64,000 nt of DNA from Babylonia areolata (taxonomy: Eukaryota; Mollusca; Gastropoda; Neogastropoda; Buccinidae). Made by a program: the position numbers and the translations under genes. The stretch's first letter is position 1; each line of letters opens with the position of its first letter. The stretch spans positions 35,623,842 to 35,687,841 of the forward strand of contig NC_134878.1 of the NCBI RefSeq assembly GCF_041734735.1, written 5' to 3'. Shown here in pieces: positions 35,140-46,858 of the stretch. The notes beneath the pieces are model-generated. The model saw only the letters and a program-made list of their open reading frames with translations. It had not been told where the DNA came from and did not search any database.

Positions 35140-37317
35140 TTATTTCAGGAAACCCCATGGGGGCACACGGAAACTTAAGATATTTCATGTAACTAACACA
35201 ACATGAATAACATTTAGTGCCATGATAGGCTCAGTCATTTACAATGACCATACCAAGTGTGTGGTTTAAACATGAATAAGACATGGCGACTTTGCTGAGA
35301 AAAAAATGATTCAGCTGCTGCTCTTTTGCCCTGTCAACAGCCATATCCATACCAGGTAAAAATCAGCAAACAGCAGAAACACAAACAATCCCCTGGTGAG
35401 GGAACAAGAAAGAAAATAATACAGCCATTTGTTTTCGTAGACATCTGTTTCCATTCGTTGTCACAAACAGCACTGGCCCTGGCACAACCACTGGTTACCG
35501 GTGTAACAGCCTCAAACTACACCCCCCCCTCCTCACTTCCCCTGGTAGGAATGACCCCTAGGATAATTTGTGGCTAGTCAAGATCGACCTCCCAACCCCC
35601 TCGTAACTGGAATTTACCCCCTTTCAAAAGGTTTAATCAAGCTATTGAAATAGGTAGGGGTGCCATTCAGGGCTAGTCTTTAGTGTCCCCCTTCCTCACT
35701 TTCACAACTTAATGGAAACAAATGTAGGGGAGTTCTTCTTTGATGGCCTGCATTCATTCAAAATGGGCTAAATTCACCCAGCAAGCCTAGTGACCCCTTT
35801 CTCCACTGTGAGGAAAGGGGATACAATCCAGTTAGAGGGATCAGTTCTAGCAAGCTGAAGTTTACCCCCCCCCCCCTCCCCACCCCCTCCCAAGGGTCAT
35901 TCCAGGATAGTCTACACAGAATCCACAATTTATCTGGGCCAGCCAGATTTGACCCTAGGGTAAAACACTGACGGGGGTACCAATAAGATGCTACACCCAT
36001 TTAAGTTTGTTCTAATGTGATCTTTAGTGTAAGCATTGTATTTCCACTTCACACTCTCTCTCTTTCTTTTTTCTTTTCAGAATGAGGTTCGATTCAGTCA
36101 TACAATCACCAGCATATTAAATCTTACATTATTTCACGGGTCAGAGTGTCCTTCAGATTTACAATCACAAAAATATGAATAAAAAAAATATTTAAAAAAA
36201 ACATGAAAAGATGAACTCAAACCAAACCAACAAATACAAGCCGAACAACACATGTGTGACACACAGAGAGAAGGTTTCTTAGAATAAGACGCATCAATCA
36301 GAATACACGAAAACCCAGTGAAATAATTATTACAAAAAACAATGTGAGAAATGAACCTGGAGAGCACTTATGCTGCCAAAACTTTTAAAATCACTGTCTG
36401 AATATACAGAAAAGAAAAAAAAAAGAAGAGAAGAAAAACACAAAAAAACTTAATCAATCAACCAAACAAAAAACCCACAAAAAACAAAGTCATCAGAGCA
36501 CAAAATCGAGACATACTCTTTATCCTAAATCCAAAAGAAACTAGACTTGTTTAAACACCTGGAGAGAAGAATGACAATAATCACTGGTGGACATGTGTAA
36601 TAATAATCAGAGCTGGATTTTCTGCAAGCGCTACCATCCAAACTGGATTCACGCTCTCAAGCAACTTCAGGATGATAAAGGTTTCACACCTTTATCTGTA
36701 TATATATATTTTTTTATTTTCAATAACTTTAAACAAAAATTTTATTTTGAACATTTTATGAAATGACCATGAAGTCAGCTGATTGGTGATCCTTGATGTT
36801 CAAGATTCCCCCCTAAATATTTGTAAATGTTCATGCTCTTGCACAATTTTGAACCAAGTGATTTGATAACAATAATAACACAATGTAATAATAATAATGC
36901 TGATAATATTGATAATAATAATAATAATACCATTACAACAAGAAGAAAAAGAGCAATAATGATCGTAATAATACAAACAAAACGTATATAGCACACTATC
37001 TCAAGACCAGGATCTCAAGATCAGGGAACCCCCCCCCCCATCCCCCCTATTTCTGGACACACACAGTACAAAATCCCAATGAATAAACAGCATGAAAGAA
37101 GCTTTCATTAAAAACTGCTTCTTCATTTTTTTTCCACATCGAGCCATGAAATCCCATGAAACACCACTGTATTGATGTGAATATCACATACTTTACAGCT
37201 ATTTCAAACAGCAAAGTCAGCAAATATCCCATATGTCAACATCATTTAAATCAAGCAAAAAACAAAAAACAATAACAACAAAAAAAGCTTGTGTTTCAAC
37301 ATTTCGTACATTAAAAA
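35140..37317. other. Non-coding stretch
   Basis: No exon or clear repeat boundary seen. Notable only are a short imperfect inverted pair GGAATGACCC (near 35548) and GGGTCATTCC (near 35894), C-tracts, and A/T-rich and ATA simple sequence (about 36885-36930). Confidence 0.4.
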
Positions 37318-37825
37318 AAGGTCAAGGTTAAAGGTCCCATAGCCTTTTATGGCCATCAGGGCAGTGAATTCACATCCACTGTGTCTAGGGCTTGGCATCG
37401 AAAGGTGGGACCCAATCCTCTCCTCAGGCAATGATGACCATCAACAAAAAACACAACACCTGTGACTTGTAAAAGATTAAAGGTCTCACAACCTTTTATG
37501 GCCATCAAGGCAGTGAATTCATATTCACAGCATCCAGGGCTCGGCACGGAAAGGTGGGGACAATCCTCTCCCTCCGGCTGTTCACTCCTGGGTGGGGTGA
37601 GGAAAATCAGAATGAAGGTCCTTTTCTAAGGACAAAATCGGAATAAAACGTCTTTCCTAAGGACAAAATCGGAGTACATTGCCTTTCTTAAGAACAAAAT
37701 TGGAGTAAAGGGATTTCCCAAGGACACAACACCATGCTGAAACAGGGCCTCAAACTTGGCTCGCTGATGCACACTGGATCATAAGTTCGGCACCTCACTA
37801 ATTTCGCTACGACACCTCCCCCTAG
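37318..37825 (-). repeat. SINE family C, two nested or tandem partial copies, minus strand
   Basis: Two blocks (37318-37430 and 37470-37825) both contain the family C body (CCTTTTATGGCCATCA, GCAGTGAATTCA, AAAGGTGGG). The second extends to a tRNA-like head ending CACCTCCCC on the plus strand. A short GGACAAAATCGGAGTA-type tandem repeat occurs near 37625-37705. Confidence 0.6.
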
Positions 37826-38215
37826 TGTGTAATCATTTTTTAAATCAACATCCCTGCATCAGTTTTTTTTTTTAGTCCCCAAAACATGCCCAGTAACCAT
37901 ATATATATATATATTTCTATGTATTTTTGTATATATAAATATGTTAATCTTAAAATAAAATAGCTTTTCCTTTTTCTTCTCAAGATACATCAAGTCCACA
38001 CACAACCATACCCCCGCATGAGTGAGACATTCTTCGACTCATTTTACCAATGTCCATTTTGACCGCTGTGCGGTGAAAGACTTGCTTGATTAACCCCCTT
38101 GCTTCTGAACCATGATGTAATGAGATCAGTGTAGCACGAATCTGAGGTACATTCTATCATTGTTTGTGTACTTATAAGACATCGGTTTTTTTCTGAATAA
38201 AAGTGAGTGACGTAT

Positions 38216-38352
38216 CACCAAAAGGAAGAAGTCCACATAAACAATGATGACAAAACATTCTGACCTGTAACTGTAACTTCAGTCTTATCTCAAGATCTAC
38301 ATAAATATTGATGACCGACATTCTGATCTGTAACTTCAATCTTATCTCTGAC
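38216..38352. repeat. Diverged tandem duplication (about 65 bp)
   Basis: Two related units share CCACATAAACAATGATGAC or CTACATAAATATTGATGAC, followed by ATTCTGA(C/T)CTGTAACT and TCTTATCTC. Confidence 0.6.
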
Positions 38353-38669
38353 CAGCACACCTGTCAGCAGCAGTCACGGTGATTTAACACACACACAAAA
38401 AAAAAAAAAAAAAAAAGAGAAGAAAATGCTCGGGAGCACAAGTGACTACGAGGTCGTTTCGTTGACGGACAAAGCGTTGTTATGTCTGCAGCTCTGGAAG
38501 TCTCTTCCTCATGACTGCAAGCTGGGAACAAAGGAGGATGAAGGTTGTTTAATGTCTCGTCACACATACCAACGACTGTGAACAAACATGCCGTTTCTTT
38601 GTGTGTGGCTTTACTGGGAGTGAAACAGGATGTAGGGTAATGATTTTGTGTGGTTTTATTGCACGGATG

Positions 38670-38787
38670 CACACATACACACACATGTATATTATATATA
38701 TACACACACACACACATATATATATACATTTAAATACACACACACATATATATATATATACATATATATATCTATATATATCTAAAT

Positions 38788-38849
<62 letters not shown>

Positions 38850-39060
38850 CTATCTATCTAAATACATACCTATCTATCTATACACATTATATGTATATAT
38901 ATGAAAGAATGACACATGAATAGTCATATATTCATAAATAACACACTGATATAACTTAATGTTATGTAGTATCAACCAGTACCATGTTCACAAATAACAC
39001 ACTGATATAAATACACATTGCATACTGCTAATCAGTACCATGTTAACAAATAAATGTTAC
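38670..39060. repeat. CA/TA microsatellites and a diverged 56-bp duplication
   Basis: CA and TA tracts (38670-38900) precede two units of AATAACACACTGATATA (about 38937 and 38993). Frames across the tracts are artefacts. Confidence 0.8.
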
Positions 39061-39088
39061 GCAATTACATGTGACATAACACTAATAA

Positions 39089-39393
39089 GAGGAGTTTGTA
39101 TTATACTCCATGTTTGGTGTTACATATACTTACCATGTCAAACTGATGCAAACTAGGCCTATGGTTTGCTCTGCTTGGCCAAATTTCACGCGGCTAACAG
39201 TGAAAAGACGGGCCCGCCCGCTCTCAGCCAATCAAACGCCTCTAAAAGCTATAAGCGCTGAATCATTCCGTGGCCACTGAAGAAAATGCCCCATGAGAAC
39301 CACGGCGGAGATGCGGGGACGGACGGGCGGGCATTCGAGTTTGACATGGTAAGTATATGTAACACCAAACATGGAGTATAATACAAACTCCTC
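39089..39393. mobile_element. Inverted-repeat module beside DIRS copy 2, core flipped
   Basis: A 305-bp unit with 56-bp perfect inverted repeats (39089-39144 and 39338-39393) identical to those at 27245-27554. The 193-bp core is the reverse complement of the core at the first locus, with only scattered differences. It was adjacent to DIRS copy 2 before the LINE at 39400-45387 inserted. Flanking DNA on the left differs from that at the first locus, so this is not a segmental duplication. Confidence 0.85.
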
Positions 39394-39570
39394 CTTTTGA
39401 AATGAAATGAAATTATGGTGCTTAGAGCCTCGCCGACCACTAAGGCCATCTCAAGGCTATCGCCGCGTCAATAACTACTACAACGATAAAAAAAACAACC
39501 AATTAAAACGAGTCACCACTTCAAACTTTCCACTCCAAAGTTAAAAAAAAACTTCCATAGTTTAAAACCT

Positions 39571-42500
39571 TCAAATCTGGTTAAAAAGGTTCACTTCTTT
39601 TAAGAAGTCCATCAGCGCCCACGGAGGGACATCACGAAACAAAGTCTTCAAAGAAACCGTCGTGTAATGTCTGCGTCTAACGTCATGCAGATCCCAACAG
39701 TCAAGGAGCACGTGTTTCACGGTGAGAGGCTCGTCACAGGGAATGCATCGAGGGGCCTCCTCCCCCTTCAACAAGTAAGAATGAGTAAAAAAAGTGTGCC
39801 CCGCACGCAGTCTGCACAGCACAGACTCCTCCTTTCTGTTCTTCACCCCCGAAGGGAGGGTCTCTTTTAGGTCCGGACGGATCTGGAAGAGTTTGTTGTC
39901 CGTCTGGGTGTTCCACTCCTCTTGCCATAGATCCTTAACGTAGGTGTTCACCTTCCGCTTCATGTCTGTATATGGCACAAAGGATCTGGACAATTCTTTC
40001 TTTACAGCGTTCCTGGCCAGCAGGTCCGCCCTTTCGTTACCACGAATGCCAACATGTCCAGGAACCCAGGCCAACACAACCTCGTATCCTTTCTTCGTTG
40101 CAAGAGTAAAAGTTTCATAAAATTCCAGCAGTTTGGGATGAGTGATATTCCTGCAGGCTATTGCCTCCAGGGCTGACAAGGAGTCGGAAAAGATCATGAA
40201 TCTCTTTTGTTTCGAAGAGAGAACCATTTTTATTGCTAGAACCAGTGCGGTCAGTTCCGCAGTGTACACCGAGCTGTCAGACAGGATGTGTTCCGTTGAG
40301 GGCCGGTCAGGAAAGGCGGGACAGAACGCAGATGCGGCGACTCCGTCCTCTGACTTGGAACCGTCAGTTAAGATGCTTTGAAAAGTGGGGAATTTGTGGC
40401 ACAGTTCCGAAAAGTAAGTTCTGTAGGCCAGAGAACTGGTGGTGTCCTTACGGTACAAGGCTAGATCGAATCGGACCTCAGGTGTTGTAAAGGTCCACGG
40501 AGGGCTGTCAGGGAACTTAGAGAAATCGGAGATGCCACCGACATCCAGATCGGCCTTTTCTAAGTGCGGCTGAATGCGGAGTCTGAGAGGAGGTATGCAG
40601 TTTGGGTTGTCTGTAAATTTCTTATTGAAAGGGTTGTTGAATACAGCGTCGTAAGCAGGGTTTGTAGGTTCAGAGAACAATTTCAAATAATAATTCAGGG
40701 TCAGCTTCAGTCTGCGGTTGGAAAGAGGCAGTTCCCCCGCCTCTGCGTACAGGCTGTGCACAGGGGTGGTGCGGAAAGCACCTAAGCTGAGTCGGAGCCC
40801 TTGGTGGTGTACAGGGTCCAACAGTTTCAGGTAGGATGGTCTGGCCGAGCCGTATACCACACTTCCATAATCCAGTTTGGACCGGACCAGGGCTCTGTAG
40901 AGGTGCAAGAGAGTTCTCTTATCAGCACCCCAGTTCGTGTGTGCCACAACTCGGATGATGTTCAGGGCTTTAAGGCAAGATACTTTCAGCTGTTTAATAT
41001 GGCTGAGGAAGTTCAGCTTCTGATCAAAGACGACCCCTAAAAATCTGGCTTCCTTGACCGCCGGGATGGTGGATGTTCCCAGACGGATTTCAGGGTCCGG
41101 ATAGAACTGGCGAAAATTTGAAAATGGATGCATTCAGTTTTGGAGGACGAAAATGTGAAGCCATTCTCCTCTGCCCAACACTGGATTTTGTTGACGCAGA
41201 GCTGAAGCCGTCGCTGGATGCTGGCGTACGTGCTGCCGGTTGCATATAAGGCAAAATCGTCCACGAACAGCGAGCTGTCCGATCCCCTCTGAACGGATTG
41301 AACGATGTCATTAATTTTGATGCTGAAAAGAGCCGGCGACAGGATGCTCCCTTACGGGACACCCAGCTCCTGCTCGTGAATGTCGGACAGGGTGGTGCCG
41401 AGTCTCACCTGGAATTGTCTGTCTTGTAAAAAATTGTGGATGAACTGAGGCAGGTGTCCTCGGAAGCCGAGCTTGTGCAAGTCCGAGAGAATACCAAATT
41501 TCCACGTGGTATCGTAAGCTTTCTCCAAGTCAAAAAATATGGCCACCACATGTTGTTTGTTTACAAAAGCATTTCTTACAGTGGTTTCCAGACGAACCAG
41601 ATGGTCAACGGTAGAGCGATGCTTGCGGAAACCGCACTGTTCTTTCGCCAGAAGGCCGTCGGTCTCTAGTTTCCACATCAGTCTACTGTTGACCATCTTC
41701 TCCATCAGTTTGCAAATGCAGCTGGTCAGTGCAATTGGGCGGTAGTTGGAGGGGTTCGAGGGGTCTTTTCCCGGTTTCGGCAGCGGGATTATGAGGGCTT
41801 TCCGCCAGGAGGGTGGAAAAAAGCCTGTTACCCAGATGTGGTTAAAAACTTTAAGCAGGGTGTCCAGACAGGTTTGGGGAAGGTGCTTTAAGACTTTATA
41901 ATGGACCTCGTCCATTCCTGGACAGGAATCCGTACAGGTCTGAAGGGCAGATTTAAGTTCGTTCATTGTGAAAGGAAGGTTGTATTCTCTGTGTTGTCGG
42001 AAAAGAAGTTACATGGTGTTTTTTCTGACAGGTTTTTGATTTTAAGAAACCGAGCAGATTTGTTAGCAGATCTCGAGTTCTGTTCAATTGTGGAGGCAAG
42101 CAAATTGGCAACTGCTTTCTTCTCTGTGACCAGAGCGTCTGAAAGTTTAAGATGATGAAAGCTTGGGCATACGTTTTTGCCCTTAATTCTTTTTAAAACC
42201 CTCCACACTTTCTTCTTGGGTGTGTTGGAGGTTAAGGAAGAGCAAAAATCTCTCCATGACTTCCTCTGGCTCTTTTTAAAAACATACCTGGTTTTCGCCC
42301 TCAGCTGTTGATGGGTTCGAACGCTATCGGTCTCCGGTCTCCGAAAGACACGTCGCTGCGCTCTCTTCCGAGACTTGCGGGCCTCCCGACATTCCGCGTT
42401 GAACCAGGGCGTTCTAGGGACCTGAGGCTTGGAGGTAGACGATGGGACTGCTGCTTTGGCGCAATCTAAAACGATCCGAGTCAGAGTGTCAGCAGGGTCC

Positions 42501-43261
42501 TTGCTTTTCAATACTGTTTCTTCCTGCAGCTCCTCTCTTATCTTCTTGGTAAAAAAACTCCAGTCTGCTTTGTCATAGTTCAGGCGGTCAGGCAGAGAGT
42601 CACCTTCTCCATCTGTGGGGCGGAGGATGACAGGAAAGTGGTCACTCCCGTGCAGATCGTCGTGCACTTTCCACTCGTAGTCCAGGACCAACGATGGATC
42701 GCAGACTGACAGATCTAAACACGAGAGCTTTCCAGAGGGCAGATGAAGGTAAGTGGGAGACTTGTCGTTAAGACAGCACAAGTCCATGTCGGAAAGAAGG
42801 TTTTCCAAGAGAAGACCTCGGGCTGATGTCATCTCACTTCCCCAGAGCGGGGAGTGTTCACTGAAGTCGCCCAACAGTAAAAACGGATATGGGAGCTGGT
42901 CGACCAGGTTCATGAGGTCCTGCCTCAGAACACGGACAGAAGGAGGAAGGTAGAGAGAGCAGACAGTGATGGTTTTCTCAAGTGTGACTCTCACTGCCAC
43001 CACCTGTAAAGGGGTGCTTAAAAGAACTGTACTGTATAAAAGGGACTTGCGAATAAAAAGAGCGACACCTCCCGTCAACCCCTCTTGCTTCGGTTGAGCG
43101 GGTTTAAAAACTGAGTTAAAACCAGAGAGAGATAAAACCTTGCCATCTCTTTGCAGAGTCTCCTGCAGCGCCAGCACTGAAGGTTTCAAAGCACGACAAA
43201 GCAGCTGGAGTTCCTGAAAATTGGTGTAGAAACCCCGGATGTTCCAGTGGATCACTGCCAT
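39571..43261 (-). pseudogene. LINE ORF2: endonuclease, RT, RNase H, zinc tail (broken)
   Basis: Starting at the ATG at 43261: AP endonuclease (MAVIHWNIRGF, LALQET, LLGDFSEHSPLWG, GSDHFPV). GDFN is usual, and here the Asn is Ser. RT follows (NYRPIALTSCICKLME, CGFRKHRSTVDHL, FFDLEKAYDTTW, then FVDDFALYA), then RNase H (LTDGSKSEDG, ELTALVLAI, FSDSLSALEAI, WVPGHVGIRGNERADLLAR) and a C-terminal region with CIPCDEPLTVKHVLLDC. I see three breaks: a frame change near 41970, an in-frame stop near 41354 after ELGVP, and a frame change near 41125. It is therefore not functional as it stands, though recently so. Confidence 0.88.
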
Positions 43262-43290
43262 TAAAAAGGTTAAAAAAATAAAGCAGCAGC

Positions 43291-44595
43291 CTATTCCATC
43301 GCTACCCCCTGCTCCTCTGCTTGCGGTGGCTCAAGGTCGGCCAGGATGGAGTATTTATTTTTACAAATTACTTTTTCGGATTCCGACCGAGTCGGAATAT
43401 CCACGACCTCGGCCCCTCCCGATCCCGCCGAGGCCGCAACCCTCCCCTCCTTGAGTTTTGGAGGTACGGGGGGTTTCCGGCCACTTCCGCCAGCCCGAGG
43501 GCCAGGCAGACGAGAGGCGGGGCGAGGGGTGCCGGGGGGTGGGGTGGGGCGGGAGGCGGACAACGTGCCTCCGCCCGAGGTTTTCCGCTCCCGCCCAGCA
43601 GCCCCTGAGGACTGCCGCACAGGATGGGAAGGGGTGGACACGGCGCCTCTACACAAGGCCAACGGTTCCGACGAGGTGGGTAAGTCGTCCGTCTGCGTCC
43701 CTGTGGACGTCGTCTGGACCGCGACGTCCACCGTCCTGGGTCTGATGACAGAGGCGTACGACGCCTTAGGCGACGTGGCCTCCACCTGTTTCTTTGCCTC
43801 AAAGAAGGATAACTTCTTTTCTGTCTTGACCTTCTGGATTTGTTTTTCTTTTTTCCAGGCGGGGCAGTCTTTCGATGAGGACGGGTGGCCACCTCCGCAG
43901 TTCGCACACCGGGCTGCACTGACGCAATCGCCCTGGTGCGCCGCCTTCGAACAGGTGCCACACGCCTCTTCCTCCTTACATCGGTCTCTCACGTGTCCGA
44001 ATTTCTGGCATTTAAAACATCTCAGAGGGGACGGCACATACAGGCTTACACTAACTATCAGGTATCCGACCCGAATGTCCTTGGGGACATCCGGGCAGCA
44101 GAAGGTGAGGAAGAAAGTGTTGGTCGGGACTCTGTCCGACCCCTTCCTCACCATCACCCTGTACACGTCGGTCACTCCCTGAGAGGACAGCTCGCTCTTG
44201 ATTTCAGCCTCAGACACACCTTTCAACTCCGGGCATCTGATGACCCCCTTTGAGCAGTTGAGACCTTTGTGAGGGGAAACCTTCACCACCCTATCCACGA
44301 AAGTGGTCGCCTTGAGAAGGAGCTGTGTCTGCCTTTTGGACTCTGTCTGAACTAAAAATGCTCCGCTCCTCAGCCTCTTGATGGATTTCAGCGATCCTGC
44401 CAGACACTGAAAGCCCTTCTGGATAGCGAAGGGGCTGAGAGCCGACAAGGGCTTGTCGTCATCAGCGCCCTCCATCACAAGCCACGATGGCCAAAATCCG
44501 GAGGTCTCAACGACCTCCGAATCGGAGTCTGAGTCGTCCGTTCCTTGTCTTCGTCTTTTACCAGAGTTAGGGGTGTGTGATTTTTTGGAAGTCAT
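43291..44595 (-). CDS. LINE ORF1: nucleic-acid-binding protein with CCHC knuckles
   Basis: An open 434-residue frame ending 29 bp before the ORF2 start. The N-terminus is basic and Ser/Asp-rich. The middle (about 70-185) has an RRM-like layout (IQKGFQCLAG, FLVQTESKRQTQLLLKA). Three Cys/His knuckles follow at about 195-260 (CFKCQKFGHVRDRC, CGTCSKAAHQGDC, CANCGGGHPSSSKDC), then a Lys-rich and a Pro/Gly/Arg-rich tail. This is the ORF1 type of I/jockey LINEs, which packages element RNA. No break seen. Confidence 0.85.
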   Translation of the reverse strand: MTSKKSHTPNSGKRRRQGTDDSDSDSEVVETSGFWPSWLVMEGADDDKPLSALSPFAIQKGFQCLAGSLKSIKRLRSGAFLVQTESKRQTQLLLKATTFVDRVVKVSPHKGLNCSKGVIRCPELKGVSEAEIKSELSSQGVTDVYRVMVRKGSDRVPTNTFFLTFCCPDVPKDIRVGYLIVSVSLYVPSPLRCFKCQKFGHVRDRCKEEEACGTCSKAAHQGDCVSAARCANCGGGHPSSSKDCPAWKKEKQIQKVKTEKKLSFFEAKKQVEATSPKASYASVIRPRTVDVAVQTTSTGTQTDDLPTSSEPLALCRGAVSTPSHPVRQSSGAAGRERKTSGGGTLSASRPTPPPGTPRPASRLPGPRAGGSGRKPPVPPKLKEGRVAASAGSGGAEVVDIPTRSESEKVICKNKYSILADLEPPQAEEQGVAME

Positions 44596-45464
44596 GTTGA
44601 AAAAAATGTAAATTCATCCCTCCCTTACCCACCCACCATGGGGTCCAACTTAGGGGCCAGGGTCAAGGGAACACCAGCTTGACCCCCTCCAGGTTTCGGG
44701 AGGGATATACGACCAACAGTCTAGCTCCAACATGTTCCCCCCCGATCATGCCCAGCTCCCGGGGACAGAGAACCGAGCACTATGGGGGTTATCTTCGCTA
44801 GCCACTAAACTGCCAGTCTTGACCCAGCCCCACGAAGGGGTAGCCGATTGACACACACGGGCCAATGTGTGCCGCCTGTCGTAAGAGAGGTCCGAGCCAA
44901 AGGGATGTGTTGAGAGCAGCGTGCTCTCTCAATCCCCAGGATCTCATTCCCCTCCATCACAGGTCGCGCCGCACGGCAAACACGGCGGGCCTGAAGAAGG
45001 CCGCAGAGAAAAAAGAATGTGGAAAAGAAGGCTTGATGGGGAGCTGAGGACAGAAAAGAGGCGGTCAAAAGAAGAATAGAGGACAGCGAAAGGGACAGTG
45101 GGTCACGTTTAGTTTGGGCCTCACTCACGACCTGTTCGGCATGGGAAGCCCTATCAGGGGCATCAGTACAAAACCACCACTTATTCAGCCCTAACAGCTA
45201 CGATGGCTATGTAGGCTGTCAATTAAGACCTGGGACCAGAGCACCAAACCCCAAGAAGCACTGATGCCCCCGCCGACATAGCTCGCTCGATCACTGGCCA
45301 CTAAGCCTCCCAACCACGACAAGGTAGTGACCCTCCCGGGAGTGGGTCAAGAGAACACCAGCCTGACCCCCTCCAGGTTTCGGGAGGAACTCCTCCTTTT
45401 GGTGTCATATACTGTACCATGTCAAACTGATGCAGAATTTAAAGCAAATGGAGGAGGGCAACGC

Positions 45465-46610
45465 CTACTGGTTCGTATGGGGAGCCCTTGTAACTGAGAC
45501 GGCAGTGTTAGCCGCGACAAAGGAAATCCCCTTGGAACCGTCAGCCCTGGTCATACGGAAATTCCTGAGATAGAAGTTGATGAAGGGATTCTCAGACCGC
45601 CAGAAGACTGCCTCCAAGACATGCTGCGTTGGCACTGAGTGCTGGAAAGCAGCCGAAGTAGCTATGGCCCGCACTTCGTGTGCTCTGGGATGAAGACAGC
45701 TGATATCCCTGTGTGCATGAGAGTAGGCTCTACGAATGACTTGGGAAACCCAGCAGGAAATGGTGCCTGCAGCGATGTCTTTCTTGTAATTCTCATTGAG
45801 GGAGATGAGCAGACGCCTCTGAGAAGAACGCCTGTGGCGAGACCTATCCCAATAATATTTGAGACACCGAACAGGGCAGAGATGCCTATCCTCATCATCT
45901 TGGGCAAGAATATCGGACAAAGGTCTGACCCTCAGAGAGGGGGAAGGAACCTCAGGGTCTTGGTTCTTAGCCAGAAACTCTGGAAGGAAACGAATAGTGA
46001 TGGAACCATCTCTGTGGAAGGCCAGATCTTGTGGCATTCCAGTAAGACCATGCAACTCACTTCTACGACGGCCTGTGGCCAGCCACAGAAGGAAAGTGGT
46101 CTTGAGGGTGAGGATGTCAAAAGGAATAGTCCCCAATGGCTCGAAGGGCTGTTTTCGAATGAAATCCAGCACCAGGAACAAGTCACAGAGGGGCACTCTT
46201 CTGGGGTCTCTAGCTTCCTTCAGAGGGGCCCCCTAGCCACCTCTCTGAGCAGGAAATCCGCTTCAAAGGCAGGACCACCTAGCTGTTTGAATTGTGGTAC
46301 AGATGGCAGACCTGTACCCTCGCACAGAACTAGCAGACAGGATGAGAACCGAGGAGCAGTGAGCCAGAAAGCTGGCCAGCTGCATGCTCGTAGGGTTTGT
46401 AGGGGGAATGCCCTGAGCTGTACACCACCGTAACCATTTCTTCCAGCGAAAGTCATACAAAGTCTCCGTTCCCTGCCTCCTTGCTCTGGTGACTATGGAG
46501 AGGAGGTGAGAGGAGGCACACCCCTGGGTCAGCGCAGCCGACACAGAGGCCGACCGAGGGATCGAGGACTTCAATGGTGATGCTGACAGTTCCGACCGCA
46601 CAGCAGCCAT
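45465..46610 (-). pseudogene. DIRS copy 2: tyrosine recombinase region
   Basis: Carries LATGRRRSELHGL, HPRAHEV and FINFYLR as in copy 1, in several frames. Same family and position. Confidence 0.82.
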
Positions 46611-46858
46611 GCGTGCAGGTGGAGCAGTTGAGGATTGGAATGAGGAGTGTCCGAGCGAGGCTGCCTCAGCAGATGAGATTTGGTTTCAAGTTCCAGGGGT
46701 GGAAACATGTGTCAGGGACTGAAGGTCCGGAAACCAGGTCTGGGCTGGCCATTTCGGCGCAATGAGGATCAGCTGCGGGCGTTCCAATCTGTCTTTCCGT
46801 ATCACCTTGGACAGAATTGGAAAGGGAGGAAGCGCGGAGGCAATCAGACTGCTCCAGT

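Larger units (their letters stand above)
39400..45387 (-). mobile_element. Full-length RNase H-bearing LINE (I superfamily)
   Basis: A 5988-bp minus-strand LINE flanked by a perfect 14-bp target duplication AACTCCTCCTTTTG (39386-39399 and 45388-45401). The 3' end (39400) has a TTTCA-type short-repeat tail on the coding strand; the 5' UTR is 44596-45387. ORF1 and ORF2 are present, and RNase H after RT places it in the I superfamily. The target is the exact junction between the inverted-repeat module and DIRS copy 2. A 44-bp block beginning GGGTCAAG occurs twice in the 5' UTR (44660-44703 and 45344-45387). Confidence 0.92.

Noticed and set aside
35540-35905. Possible MITE bounded by GGAATGACCC and GGGTCATTCC
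   Set aside because: Only about ten bases pair, no target duplication was found and the ends are inside C-rich low-complexity DNA.
43346-44182. 278-codon plus-strand ORF opposite LINE ORF1
   Set aside because: Antisense shadow of the GC-rich ORF1, whose zinc knuckles are unambiguous on the minus strand.
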